64,000 nucleotides of DNA from Edaphochlamys debaryana (lineage: Eukaryota; Chlorophyta; Chlorophyceae; Chlamydomonadales), in assembly GCA_016858145.1 (NCBI GenBank), contig JAEHOE010000077.1, positions 250,501 to 314,500 on the forward strand, in the 5' to 3' direction. Shown here one piece after another: positions 12,023-25,300 of this stretch (positions are counted from its first letter, which is position 1; the number at the start of each line of letters is the position of its first letter). The position numbers were made by a program, and so were the translations under genes. Below the pieces are notes generated by a model. It did not search any database. It saw nothing but the letters and a program-made list of their open reading frames with translations, and was not told the origin of the DNA.

Positions 12023-15000
12023 CTAGTACTCGCAGTTCTTGGGCAGCTTCTTGAGGTTGTTCTTGATCATGGACATCTTGAGCTGCGAGGCCAGGCCCGA
12101 GCGGTGCGCGGCGGTGGCGGCGCGGTCCTCGCGGCGGTCGCGGTCGGCGGTGGGGGCGCCCAGCAGCCGGTACCTGGGGGGGGGGAGGGGGGGGGAGGAG
12201 CGGAAGGGCGTTGGGTGGGTGGTCATAGGGTGGAACCAGGGCAAGGCTGGTCGTCAAGCGCAAGCGAGGCCGCTGCCCTCGAGGCACTGCGTGGGGAGTG
12301 CATCGCACATGGTGCATGTCGCCCCTCGCCCTCCCGCAGCATGCCTGCCTCGCCCCCTCCCTCCAGGCCAGACGCTTCCGTTCCCTCTCTGCACCCTTCC
12401 CAGCCACCCGTCCCCCTCCCCCCTCCCTCACTTGGCCAGCATGGTGTTGACCACGACGCTGCGCCGCTCGTCCTCCGGCTTGGGCCGCTGCCGGTAGAAG
12501 CGGGCGAAGTCGCGGTGACCCAGCACCCGCCCGCCGCCGCCGCCGCCGGCGTCGCCCACCACCAGCTCGTAGCCCGCCACCGCGCCGCCCGCACCGGCGC
12601 CGTCGCCCGCCAGCACGATGGCGCCCGAGGGGTCGTCGGCCTGGGGGGATGGGGGGGTTAAGGAGTGTATGTGGGTGTTTGGTTGTACGACAGTACGATG
12701 CATGGGCGCGACGGTCGTAGCCCAGGGCCCACAAGTGCAGGGGCTGGACGGTCCGAGGGGCAGGGCTCGTTGTGTCTGGCCTCCGGGCCCCGGGTGGCCC
12801 TGGCTCGTGTGTGCCGCTCCGTCCTGACCCGTAACCTCGCTCGTACCCTGCCCACTTGCACCCGACACGCCGTGCCTCACCCGCCCGCCCCTGACCCGGC
12901 CCCGGCGCCCATGGCACTTGCAGCCGCCTCGCCCCAGCCGCCCCCGCCCCCCGACATGCTCGTGCGCTAGCTGCTACCCAGCCGGAAAACCCCGTCCCAG
13001 TCCAGCCCCAAGTCCCCAGCCCCGAACTCCTCAGCTCCAACCCCAAGACCCATACACAAGCCCCCAGCCGCATACCAAAGCCTCCCCGAGCCCTCCCCCC
13101 CCTACACACCTGCGCCGAGTAGTCATAGAACTCCTCGTACTCCTCCTCATTGCCGTCGTACAGCATCTGGGGGGAGAGGGACAGGGAGAAGAGGGGAGAG
13201 GAGGGAAGGGCGGAGGCAGCACGGTAGGAGACCAACCCAAGGAGAGTTTAGACGCGAATGGGTGACAGCGCATACCCTAGCACCCCTCAGCCCCAAAGCC
13301 CTTTGCCAGACCGATGGCACGTGCGATGGTACCCCTCCCCGCCCGCCCGCCCGTGATTTTCGTACGGCGCCGATCCCCACCTTGCACTGGCACGTGTCCA
13401 CCATGTGCCGCTGTACGGCATGCAGCGATCGGAAGGACTTGGCGTTGGGGTCGTCCCCCCTGATGTAGAGGGGCACGTGGCCCGCCTGCAGCTTGGCGCC
13501 CTGAGGGGAAGGGGGGGAGAGGATAGATGGGGGAGGTGGCGCGGTTGAGTGAGAGAGGGAGCAGTAATGAAGTCGGCCCCTGCACGTCAGCCCCCCCCTC
13601 CCACACACACACGCTCCCGTAGATCCGCCCCGGCGCCGAAGCCCCCTAACCCCCCTTGCACCACCCAGACCCCCTCCCAACCCCCCCCCCTCCCATCCCC
13701 CCCCCCCCCACCAGGTACTTGATGAGCCCCTCCGGGTCCTTCAGGTACTCCGAGTCGGGCAGGTAGAAGCCGTACGTGCGGTACATGTACTCCAGGTTGG
13801 CCTCCAGCGAGTCGGACTCGTGGCCGTCGAACAGCGAGCGCCGCACGTCCCAGTCGGGCCAGTCGGCGTCCTGAAGGGGTGGCGGGGGCAAAGGGGGGGG
13901 CCAAGGAGTAAGGAGTGCGGGCAAAAAGTGGGGCGGGGGGAGATCGCATGACTTGCGGACAGGAATCAGCACGCCCCCGGCTTCCACGCACTCGCCATGG
14001 CCCCTGGCCCCTGGCCCCTGCACACGGGAGTCCGCAGCGCTTTCAAGCCGGGCGCCCGCCCTGCCCAGCGCACGTGCCGACCCCGCGCACGCTGCGAGAT
14101 GCTCAATAGCCTCGTTGAATGGCTATTGCACGGTAGCTATGCCCTAAGCCCTCACCCCCTGGGCCCAGGGTGGCCGCAACCCGTTGACGCCCCCGCTGCC
14201 CCCCGCCCTAGCTGCAGCGAAGACCCCTCCGCCCACAACCCTCATCTTTCCCTCCTCCCCCAAACCTTCCCCCCTCCTCTCTGCCCCTTCGCAGCTATCC
14301 TCCCACCTTGCCCCCCACCTCCCCCTTCCATCCCTGCCCCCTCCACAACCCCACCTTGGCGGCCGCCTCCGCCAGCTCCGCCGCCTCATCGTCAGAGGCC
14401 GTCTCCCAGCCGCTGTCGTCGTCACCCTCCCCGTCCTCCTCCACCCCGCCGTCCATGTCCGTGTCAGCCTGTGATGGTGTGAGGGGGTGGCACAGGGGAG
14501 GGGCGGACCGGGGTCAGCGCACAAGACGGCATGAAGCCAGGGGACATGACATGCTGACCGGACGTGAGGGGGCGGGGCCAGGATCGGCGGCCGGCCGTTC
14601 AGGGGAGGCAAGCGGCACGGGGTGCGTGCTGGCGGACAACCGACAGGTTGCTCAGAGGTGCACAAAAGCGAGTCGCAGGCTGAGGGAGGCGCATCGCGCG
14701 CCACGGGCCCAGGCCGCGCCGCACCTTGGGTTTGAGGCCCCCCGGGGGCGGGACCAGCTTGAAGCCCGGGGCGGCGGGGGCCGCGGGGGCTGCGGAGCCG
14801 CCTGCGCGAGAGCGAAGGGGCAGCGGGGGGAGGGGGTGAGAGGTGGTCGGGCAGGGACGTCCTTGGCTTGGAGCTAGGTCCCGAGGGCCCTGCGCCCAGC
14901 TGCCCCCAGGCCGCCGTGCCCCACGCGGTCCCGACCGACCCCACGTTGCCCGGGGGCCCCCGGGTGCTTCCCGGCCGCTCCTTTCTTCCCGAGCTCAATA

Positions 15001-15421
15001 CGCTGCAACCCGTACCTTGCTTCTTCTCCTCGGCGTCCTCCTGCTCCGCTTGGCGCGTGATAATGAGAGGTTCCGGCGCCGGCTGGCCCGACTTGCGAAC
15101 CAGGTCGAGGTATTTGTTAGAACGCACGAACGCTTGGTACGTGTTCTCGGTGCTGAACTTCTTCTTCGTGAGCGGGTCCACCCATGTGCGCTGAACCGGC
15201 GCGACGGCGGCTCCCGAGGCAGCGGCTGAGCTTAGCTGTGCTTTGCGAGCCTCGAACCACTCCTTGGTCACTGGCGGGAGGCCAGCGACCTTGCGCTTGA
15301 GATTATACCGATGGAAGTCGCTCTTGTAATGCTCCGCGAGTTCCTCCTTTGAGGTAAAGGTCGTTCCACTCGTGCTGCAGAAGAAGCCCGTTTGGGCCCG
15401 GGCTGTGTCCACGGCCGCCAT
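12023..15421 (-). CDS. REI1/ZNF622-type cytoplasmic 60S ribosome biogenesis factor
   Basis: Eight exons close in frame to 430 aa: 15016-15421, 14725-14801, 14355-14468, 13712-13870, 13381-13500, 13110-13166, 12432-12640 and 12023-12173. Diagnostic segments are HYKSDFHRYNLKRKVAGLPP near the N-terminus, then YGFYLPDSEYLKDPEGLIKY, SFRSLHAVQRHMVD, YEEFYDYS, and near the end SQLKMSMIKNNLKKLPKN. REI1 homologues release and recycle shuttling factors from cytoplasmic pre-60S particles. Length fits the family (about 390-480 aa). Unusual: most zinc ligands of the family's C2H2 fingers are replaced (CSTSG for CxxC, RSLFD and VPLYIRG where CxxC is expected, EYMY for xHM). A Gly/Ala-rich insert is encoded at 12432-12640. 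The start was chosen as the first ATG before the conserved finger. Confidence 0.92.
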
Positions 15422-16372
15422 GGCTGCCGGGCACTGGTGCTTTCGTGCTGATATTCAAGGGGCTCTGCGAGCTATGTAGACGTGACGGTTATGGATACGT
15501 ATTCACGTTGCGTGGGCCGTGTAAAGTGGCTGGTGTCGTCGGCCAAGCCGTTGAAACCCTAGGTCCCATCTCAGCCCATCCGGGGTCGGCCAGGGGGGTC
15601 GGGGCTGCTCAGACGCCCAACGTTACGCCCTCCGCCTGCTCCCGTTCCTTCCCGCACACACACGCCCCCCCCCCACAGGACCGAGGAGCGCCAAAGCGCC
15701 AGGCGCCGTGCTTACCGATGCCTTACAACCACCTCGCCGACCTTGCTGAGTCCGCCTGCCTCGCTCCCGCGCCTTCTCTCGGCTCCCCAGCACGCCCCGC
15801 CCGACCTGGCGGCACCCGACACGTCCCTCCGCCGCCCCCACCGGTCATGCCGGCACTGCGGCGCAGCTACTAGAACTTGGGCCTCCGTTTCCTGCTAACG
15901 CGGATGAGCATGAACAGCGTACCTCCCTGCAGAGGAGGGAACCAGCCCTCCCAGGTGTCTTCCACACAACCGCCTTGGCCCCCCCCCCACACACCAGGGC
16001 ATCTGCCCACCCACGTCACGCATCTTTAGACCAATCCTGCCCCACTCATCTGCCTACAGCCACCACTGCCTCTCCACCGGCTCCTCTGCGCCGCATGCCG
16101 TTCCCCTGGTTGGTACCCCGCCCCCACCGGCCTGCCTCGCTGCCGACAGGCCCCACCCCGCCCCCTGCTCCCTTCCCCTCCCGCAAGCGGAACGGCGGCT
16201 CCGGAGCTGCAACCACCTATTGGCACCGCCGGCCCCTCTCCACCAGCAAACCCTACCCCGCTCCCCACCCCTCCCCGTCCTCTGGGCTCTCCCCGCCCCG
16301 TCTGCGCTCTGCCCCGCCCCCCCCTCTACTTGGGCCCTCCCCTCCGCCCCCCCTCTACTTGATTCAACCCCT
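15422..16372. other. Intergenic region between the REI1 5' end and the VPS10 3' end
   Basis: This holds the REI1 promoter side and the VPS10 3' UTR. No coding exon is recognised. The motif CTCTACTTG occurs three times at about 16323-16380, around the VPS10 stop codon. Confidence 0.5.
15723..15727 (-). terminator. Candidate polyadenylation signal TGTAA for the VPS10 gene
   Basis: Minus-strand TGTAA about 650 bp after the stop at 16373, a distance similar to that of the CNNM candidate. Confidence 0.3.
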
Positions 16373-19300
16373 CTACTTGAGCGTGAAGATGTTGCCCCGC
16401 CCCTCCACGTCGTGCCCCGGGTCCCCCAGCGGCTGGAAGTAGCCCAGCTCCTCGCCCGCGCCCGCGGGTTGGCCGCCGCGGCGCCGCCTGGGAGGGGGAG
16501 GAGGGAGGGGGAGGGGGGGGGATGAAGTTTGGGCAGGGGGTGAGAGCGTGGGCAGGGGGAGGTTGGGCAGGGGGTGAGAGCGTGAGAAGGCAAGGGAAGA
16601 GGGTGGTGAGAGTGGTGAGCAGGCGCGGAGGGGCCCTGGCAGGGGCGGAGCAGGGGGGCAGGAGGAGGACGGCCAGTCCCCAGCGCCCAACTACCGTACG
16701 CAGCGAATCCTCTGCGCGCCCCAGGCCGGTCCCCCCGGCTACCGTCAACCCCCGCGCAAACCCCAGCCCTCAAGCCGCCCCTGCCCCACAGCTCCCTCCC
16801 CCTGACCTCCCCAGATCCGATCCCACCTGACCCAATCCACGATCCAGTGTATGCCATCCAGGATCCAGCCCCACAGCGACGCCAGTGCGCCCGCCGCCGC
16901 TGCCGCCAGCTCCCGGCACGTGTCCTGCGCTGACTCGGACGCGGCGTAACGCCACCAGGCCCAGAAGGCCCCGCCCAGGACCGCCGCTATGAGCAGCACG
17001 ATCAGGATCCAGAACCAGCCCGAATGTTGGGAGGAGGACTTCTTGCCGCCGCCGCCCTTGTCACTGTGCGTGCCCTGAGGGGGGGAGGGGGAAGAGGGGA
17101 CGGTAGGAGGGGGTTGCGGTAGAGCGGGTGGGGATGAAGGTAATAAGTTGATACCGGTAGACGGCTGCACGGACGCAGGGCCCGGGCCTAACGTGACGGG
17201 GTGGGTGGGTGTCGGCCTCTGTGCCGCCCCTACCGGTAGCTGCCGAGCGCTCCCAGGCGGGCTGCCCATCGCCGGAAGCGCAGGTGCCACCACAGCAACG
17301 CCACAGCACCCCGCCGCAATCACAGCGCCGCAGATGGCTAACAGGCCCCGCCTAATCAGCCCCCCCCCTCGCCGTTCCCCCGCCCACCTGCCCCAATCCG
17401 CCCGTGTCCGGGATGATGGCCCTCCCGCCCCGCCTCAGCCCCCCCGTCCGCCCTCCGTCCTCCGTCTTCCCCCCCCCATCCTCCTCCGTTCCCCCGCCCA
17501 CCTGCCCCGATCCGCCCGTGTCCGGGATGATGGCCTTGGGGTTGCTGCACACGTCCCCGTGCACCAGGCGCCGGCCCGAGTCGGAGACGGTGTAGGTGCC
17601 GTCCTCGATGACGGGGCACTGGGGGGGGGAGGGTGGAGGGTGCAGGGGAGGGGAGGGGGGTGTGAAGGGGAGGGGGAGGGGAGCGGAGGGTGAGAGTGAG
17701 GGGAGCGGGAGGTCCGGAGTTCTCACGGGGGCGGTGGTGTCGGTGATGCGCATGGGCCGTCAAGGTGGCCGGAGACCCCGGTTCCCCTCGTTCGATGCAC
17801 CCCCATTCCCCCTTTTCACCCCTCCCATCCCACGCCTTTTGGCAGCTTTTCACCGCCCCCACCTGCGGCATGTTGTTCCGGGAGATGGCCACGCACTTGT
17901 CGCCGTCGCGGATGTAGCCGTAGTCGCACTCGGTGTCCTGGGGTGGGGGGAGGGGTGGGGGGAGGGGATGTTTGAAGCTGATAAGCGGGAGAGCATCGAA
18001 TCGTTAGGGGGGGGGGGGAGGGGGGGGAGGGGAGGGGAGGGTCACACGGGGACAGCACCACCACTGGAGCTTGAAGGACCTTGGACGCCAGGGGAGCGGG
18101 GTGGTCGTGTTTGAACTGAGCGGCATTGCGCTCTTGTCCTTGGAATGTGTATGGAGCCGTGTGGGACACCCGACGTGCCACGAAACACACACGCCCCGGT
18201 ACCCCCCCAACCCCTCTGTCCCCCCCCCACCTCCATGGTGCAGTCGCAGGTCGAGGGCAGTGCCGGCGGCCGCACGTAGGTGGGTCCGTTGAGGCAGGCG
18301 CTGTCCTGCCTGCGGCGGGTCATCTGCAGCTGCTGGCCTGGGGGGTGGGGGGGAAGGAGGGGGAGGGGAGGGAGGGGGAGGGCGAGGGCTTCAGTGTCCG
18401 TTGCCTTGGGTTGCCTCCCCCGTGCTTCCTGCTCAACCTTAGCCCCCCTCGCCTGCCCCCACGCCAAAGCCCGCGCCCTTCTCTCCCCCTTTCTTTCCCA
18501 TCCCGAAGCTAGCCCCCCCGCCCCGCCCCCACCTTCACTCTGATCCCCACCCAACCCTCCCCCCTCCAGCCCTCCCCGTCTCCCCCTCCGCTCCCCCGGG
18601 TCCCGCCCCCTCACCCAGAACGCAGCGCGGCGTCATGGCGGGGGTGGGCACCGTCCACTGCTCGTAGTCCGAGGGGGAGCACTGCCCCAGCTTGGAGGCC
18701 ATGAGGGCGGCCACGTCCACGGCGTACATGAGGCCCTCGGAGGCTGGGGGCGGGGAGGGGGCGGGGGGGCGGGGGGAAAGCGTGTGTGTATGGGTGCGTG
18801 CCGGCAACGTCGGGAACGGGAAGGGACCAAAAAGGAAAGGGCATGGAAGAGCCTCCCCCCCCCCCAACGCACCCGGCAACCCCCGTCCTTCCCCTCCCCC
18901 ATGCGGTCCCCACTGCGCTTACCTGACTGCCCCTCGTGCACGCACTTGGGGTTGGTGGTGTTGCGGCAGGCGCGGCCGTGCACCACCACCCGCGGGCGCT
19001 GGCCGTCGGGCTCGATGCGCACATTGTCGACCAGCATGGCCACGGAGAGGGGCACGGACTGGGGGGGGGAGGCAAGAGGGGGCAGACATTAAGGGGGAGG
19101 GGGGAGGCAAGAGGGGGGGGTGAGGGCTCTATACATTGTCGACCAGCATGGCCATGCAGCTTCCCGCACCTGCCAGCAGCGGCCGTAGTCGAGCGAGAAC
19201 CGGATCTCGTCCGCCGCCGCCGAGGGCGCCGCCGGATCCACCCCGGGGTGCCGGGCCATGACCACGATGCCGCCCCAGTCGGCGAACTCGTAGATGTAGG

Positions 19301-22300
19301 CCCCCTCGCCCACCTGGGGAGGGGGTGGAGAGGGGAAAGGGGGGGTTAGGGGAGGGGGAGGCGGTTAAGGAGGTGATGTTCGACGACTTGGAAACCGGTG
19401 CGAAGGGGTGTGCGACGGCAGGGGTAAAGGGGGGGGCACGTGGAGGAAGGACGGGGCGCTGGGCAGAGGGTGTGGGGTTGCGGAGAGGAGGGGTGGGAGG
19501 GAACAGGCGGCACATGTCCCGTCCCCCGCACGCCGTGATCAGCGCTGTGAGCGCCATGGTTGAGTGCACTCTCCCCCCCCCCTCCACGACCTGCCACCGT
19601 CATTGCCCCGTGAGCCCGCCCCTCGAGTACAGCCCCCCCTCCAGGACCCACCGCGCTCCACGTGACTCCTCCATCGTTGGAGAGCCACGTACACAGCCTG
19701 GTGGGTGGGATGAGGGAACGAGGGTGGGGGTGGGTGCTAGGTTTAGGGAGTCAGAAGCGAGAATCCCAGAAGGATACCCAACCCGAACCTGTCCGCCCCC
19801 TTCTCTCCGCACAAACTCTGCACCCCTTCCTGCATCGACTCCTCCCCAAGCCCTGCAATACCCCTCACCCGTCATTCCCAACCAGCCCCACACCCAGCGG
19901 CGCCGCGTTCCCCGTCGCCATGATGGTCCCCCCCCCCCCCCCCCCCTCTTGCCTCCCCCCCCTCTTACCCGTCGTTGCCATCCAGCCCCACCCCTAGGGG
20001 CGCCACGTTGCCCGTCGCCATGACGGTCCCCGGGGCGGAGGGGTTGGAGTAGACGGCCGGCAGGCTGTTGCCCAGGTTGTCCCAGGCGGAGAGGCCGTGC
20101 AGGTGCAGGAAGCAGGAGGGGGCGCCGCCGCAGCGGTCGCAGGCCGGGAGCGTGATGTGGGTCGGGGCGGGGATGCGCTGCCAGCGGCCGCCTGGAGGGG
20201 GGGGCCGGGGGTGAAGGCAAGGGGATGGAGAGGGCGTGTGGGGGTCGCAGCGGCGGACCGGGCCAAGCAACGGCAACGGCTACCTTCCCGGCTACCTTCC
20301 CGGGCGCGGTGCCCGTTCCTTCCACGTTCCACCTCCGGGGAACCGACTGGACATGGGTTGGCGACCTGTCTGACCTCGTTCCAAAACCCCTTCAGACCTG
20401 CAACCCCGTGCCGCCACCCGTTTCCCCGCCCCCACCAGCCCCCAGCCCCCACCCCCACCCCCCAAAACCCCCACCTCCGTTGAATGTGATGCGTGTCTCC
20501 ACCAGGGGCTGCTCCGTGAGGTCAGACAGGTCGTAGTAGTCGTAGCCCTCGGGGCCCTGACAGGGGGGGAGGGGGGAGGGGGGGAAGATCAGGGCGACGG
20601 GTAGGTGCCCGAGGCAGTCCCTGCCAGCTCCGCACAGCCGTGTCCGTCCCCCAACGCCCCGCCCCCGCCCCTGCAGTGGGCACCAGGGGACTCTGTTGCT
20701 CCCGATAGCCGGCCATCCAAGACACACACGCAGGGGCTGTCGTCCTCCCACCCACCGCTTCAGAGGACGAGGGGGCGCTCGCGGGGGGCCGGGGCAGCAT
20801 CTGGTTGGCAATGTAGATGCCCTGTACGGCAGGCGTGCGGCAGATTTACGGCAGGCGGCAGGGGGTTTAGTGTCAAGGAAGGGCGGCGGCGTCCCCTCCG
20901 GCCCCCGGACCGCTGGAAGGCCCCTCCTCCCTCAACGCAACCTCTCTCTTACCCCTTTGGCTGCCCCGAAGTTTCCAAACCGGCAAGCAAGCGCGCACGC
21001 TCTCTCCCCCTCCTCACCCACTCCCCACCCCCCTCACCGGCACGCCCTCCACGCGAGCGAAGTCCGTGGTGGTCCCAAACTCCGAGTGGTATACATCAGT
21101 GAGCGAGAGCGAGAAGAGCGCGTGGTGGGGCCCGGCCGAGTAGACGGAGGAGGCGGGCAGATCCATGAATCCAGTCTGTACGACGAAATCCACGATGATC
21201 ACGGCGCCGCGGCCGTCGTGCGTCTCCACCAGCTCGTAGCCCTCTTGCTGAGGTGCGGCCAGAGGGGGGGGGGGAAAGGGAGGGCAGGGAAGCGGGGGAG
21301 CGGGTTCGCGACCCGGCGTTGTGTCTCACAGCATTCTGGGCCCCCCCTCGCCGCTGTCCAGCACCACACTCTGTGATGGGTCAAACTCCGCTGCCGGCAG
21401 TCAGTCCTAAAGCCAAGCCGCCCCGGCCACAAGGCCGCAGTCCCGGAGGCCTGCGCGAAGCTGCTACCCTCCTCCCCCCCGCCTTGCCTCCCCCCACCTC
21501 CCCCTGTCAGGGTCCTCCCCCCCCTTCCCTCACGTTGAGCGCCGCCGGCAGGCAGGCCTGCGCGAAGCTGCTACCCTCCTCCCCCCCGCCTTGCCTCCCC
21601 CCACCTCCCCCTGTCAGGGTCCTCCCCGCCCTTCCCTTACGTTGAGCGCCACCGGCAGGCAGGCCTGCGTGAAGCTGCTGCCCCCATCCAGGGAGGTGAA
21701 GAGCGTGATGCCGCGGGGGTAGGAGCTGGGCTTGGAGCGGGCCCTGACAGGGGGGAAGGGGGAGAGGGAGGGGGGGAGCCGAGGGTTATGTAAGGAGCCC
21801 GGCAGACATTGTACGAGCCAAACGAAACGCGCGCACGTGAGTAGCCAACGCAAGCCCAGACTCTCTTCCTCAGACCGAAGCCTAGCCCCCCACCAGGCAG
21901 CCCTCTTCCCCCCCTTCCATCCCCCCGGTGCACTCGCTCTCACCTTCCGTTGATGTCCGTGGGGCAGGAGTTGGCGAAGGCCAGGTAGATGGACCGCCCC
22001 ACCACCTCGAACATGTTGCCGCAGCGCACGTGAGTGTCGATGGCGCCGAACCAGTTGGTGGAGGAGACGAAGTGGACGTCTGGGGGGGACGAGGAGGGGG
22101 GGCGAGAAAGGGGGGCCGAGAGGGAGGGAGGGCGGATGACGGGGGGGTGTATTCGATGCACACCGAGGTCCAGAGCGTCAGGTCCGAAGGGCGAAGGGGG
22201 GGTGGGCGGCATCGTTTGACATGTTGAGAGTAGTTGAGGAGGAGAGGCTGGCAGAGTGGAGAGTGGTTGATGAGTGCTTTAGGGGGCGAAGGGCGGGCCC

Positions 22301-25300
22301 GAGTGGTGCCCGGAAATGCAACCCTCCCTCTTTGGATGCCTCCCTAGCGGCACTCAAGGCGGTGGCCCACACCCGGCCAGGCCCCTTTCGCCCCCACCAC
22401 AAACACCCCACATGCAGCGCTCAGCCCCGCACACGGCCCCCCCTCCGCCCCGGTTAGCACACACCACCCCTACCGACATAGGGTTAGCGCACACCACCCA
22501 CCCGGGTCCCAGGGCTGGTCGTAGTCCCCCGGCTTGGCGTACATGGTGGCCAGGACCAGCTCGTCAGCAATGGCCTGGGGGGGGAGGGGGGGAGGGGGGG
22601 AGAGCGTGTGTGAAGGGCTGCCCGTGTGAGCCGGGGAATCCGAAGGTGCGGTGAACCGCCGTTCGGTTCTGACCGAACCCGAAGTTTGCGTGTGGGCGGC
22701 ACGTGGGTGCATCGAGACCGAGCAAACCAGGGAGTTCAAGGCCCAGCCCAAGCCAACACCCACGCCGCCACACCGTCTTTGCAGCGGGGTTTAAACCCCC
22801 ACCCCAGCACCAGCCCGCACCCCATCAAGCCCCCATCTAGCCCAGCCCCTCCCCCTTGCACACACACAAGCGCTTTTCGTGTTTTGAGCCCTGGGGCCCG
22901 CCGGCTTCCCACTGCGCCTACACTTCCTCGGCTTCCACAAGCAGCCCTCCACACACACTCACGCCTCTTAGGTTGCAGGCTCGCTCGCCGCTCTCCCGCC
23001 ACTACGCATTTCCGCTTGCCCCCGGGCACTCCTAAACACGCTCGCGTCACCCACCCCCTCACCGGCAGCTCCGGGCAGCTCCCCTTGGGGCAGAGCGATG
23101 CGCCCCAGTCGAAGTCCACGAACCCCGCCACCTTGCCCCCGCTGCCGGCCGTGAGGTTGTTCCAGGAGGCGGAGGGGTTGAACACGTCCTGGGGGGGAGG
23201 GGTGGGAGGGGGGAGGGGAGGGAGGGAGGGGGAGGGGAGGGGGAAGGGAGGGGGCAAGGGACAGGTGGTTAGAGCAGGGCAAGGGGGGTACCCTCCACAG
23301 GGACACGCCACCCACTTACCCTCTCGTTTACTTGCCTCTTTCTCCCCCCTTGTGCCCCCCTCCCCCTCTTGCCACCCACACCCACCTGGTTGAGCATCAG
23401 GTCGTGCGGGCACTCCATCTGCGCCTTGTCCAGGGTCTTGCAGTCGGGGCGCTTCACCAGCACCAGCAGCCAGTTGTCTCTTTCAGGGAGGGGGTAGGAG
23501 GGGGGGTAGGAGGGGGGGTCCTGGGTCAGGGGTGTGGGGGGAGGAGAGAGAGCTGGACCGCCCCACCGCACAAGGGCGTCACTGCGTGCCCCGCCTCCCA
23601 GCCTTCGCCATCTGCAGCCCAGGGCGCGCCACCACACACTGCACCGCCCGTACGCGTGGCACCTTACTGCACATACGCACGGCCGCTCGCCCCCGCCCCC
23701 CCCCCCCCCCCACCACACACAGACACACCCTTTCCAGCGGAACCAACTCGCTGGACAGCCCATTCCAGTATGTCGGACGGGTGGGCACTACGCGGAGATA
23801 CATCGCACCTCCGGGGTCTCGCCGGGCTTTCTGCTCGCGTTCCCTCGTTGCCTAACACACCCTTTCCAGCCGGGGTTGGGTTCGCTTTACTCTTTACTGA
23901 TCCCCAGGGTTGGCACCCACCTGCGCGGGTGCATCTTGGCGCTGCGGATGCCGCTGCCCCTCCAGGTGTGCTTCACGGGGGTGAGCGTCTCACCGTAGTC
24001 ATGGGACACCCTTTGGGGGGGGGAGGGGGAGCGCAGAAAGGGGCAGGGGTGGGTGCAGCGGTGCGGGCTTGAGCAGCAAGCGTCAAGGCCCGGGCCCTGC
24101 CGTGAGCCCTTCACGCACGCCTCGCCCAGCACCCCCCTCCCCCCCTCCCTTCCCTGTCGCCCTCGCCACCTTCTCGGCATCTCCGCCCCTCCTCTCCTTC
24201 AGCCTCCCCCCTCCCCTTTCCCTCTCCCCCTCCCCCCCAGATGGGGCAGCCCCCCCCTCCCCACCACATGTACGTCCCCGTGCCCAGCAGCAGCACGTTG
24301 CCCGGGGCACTGCGCTGCGAGTACACCCCCATGACACTGAAGGCCTCGGCGCTGGAGATGGAGCCTGGGGGGGGGGGGGGAGGGGGTATTTCCGGAGCAT
24401 TGGCGAGCGTAGGGAGAGATAGAGCGGCAGGGGGGAGGGGGGGCGGGGGAGGGGGTTGAGGCCGTTGTGCCGCTCGGTGTTTCCTGCACTGCGGCGGGCT
24501 CGTCCAGCCTCAACGCGCCCCCGCGCTCATCATGCTCCACGCTCCCTCCCTTCCTGCCATGACCGCCTGCCTCAGCCGCTTCGGGGTGACCTCCACGAGG
24601 CGCACACACCTCCTTGGTAGGCAAAGCCCGCTCACGCAACCACCTCTCCCCCCCGTTTCCTCCCCCTCCCCCTACCCCCTTCCCTCCCCCCCCCCCGACC
24701 CACTGTTGAGCTTCTGCGTGAGCTCCGTAAAGCTGCTGCCGCCGTCCTTGGAGCGCCACAGTCCCCCCGCCTCGGAGGCGTACTTGTGCGTGATGGCGAA
24801 CACGGTCTGGGGGGGGAAGGGGGAGGGGGGGAGCAGGGGGTGTTTATTGCTGAGGGATGAGGGGGATGACGGGCATTCTTTCGAGGGAGAGGCGAGCGAG
24901 GGGGGGAAGGGGTTTGCAGGTTCAGCAGGTGAGGGGGTTGCGCCGTCTCATATGGAAACAGTGGGAAGCAAGCGGGGGCCAAGGAGCCAGGCCAACATGG
25001 ATGCCGCACACCAAGACAGGGCCAAGGTGTGTGACGGGTGCGGGGGCGAGGAGGGGGGGGCTGACAGAGAGCCGGAAGGGCTTGGGCGCCCGCATGCGGG
25101 CCTAGCTGGCGGGGGCGGGGCGGGGGGGGGGGGGGTGGAAGAGGACGCGAAAGGGCGGGGGAGCGGGGAGCACGCTCGGCGCCAGGCGCAGGCTCCACCC
25201 AGGCTCCCAGTCTCCACCAGCACCCAGGTGGCGGCGCCTGCTGCCTGCAGCTCGGGGCCGGTGAGGGCAGCCGCGCAGGTGTAGGCGCACGCGAATACGG

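Noticed and set aside
11718..13235. Minus-strand open frame of about 500 codons
   Set aside because: It reads through the C-rich introns of the REI1 gene and mixes three frames of real exons. The spliced model explains the region.
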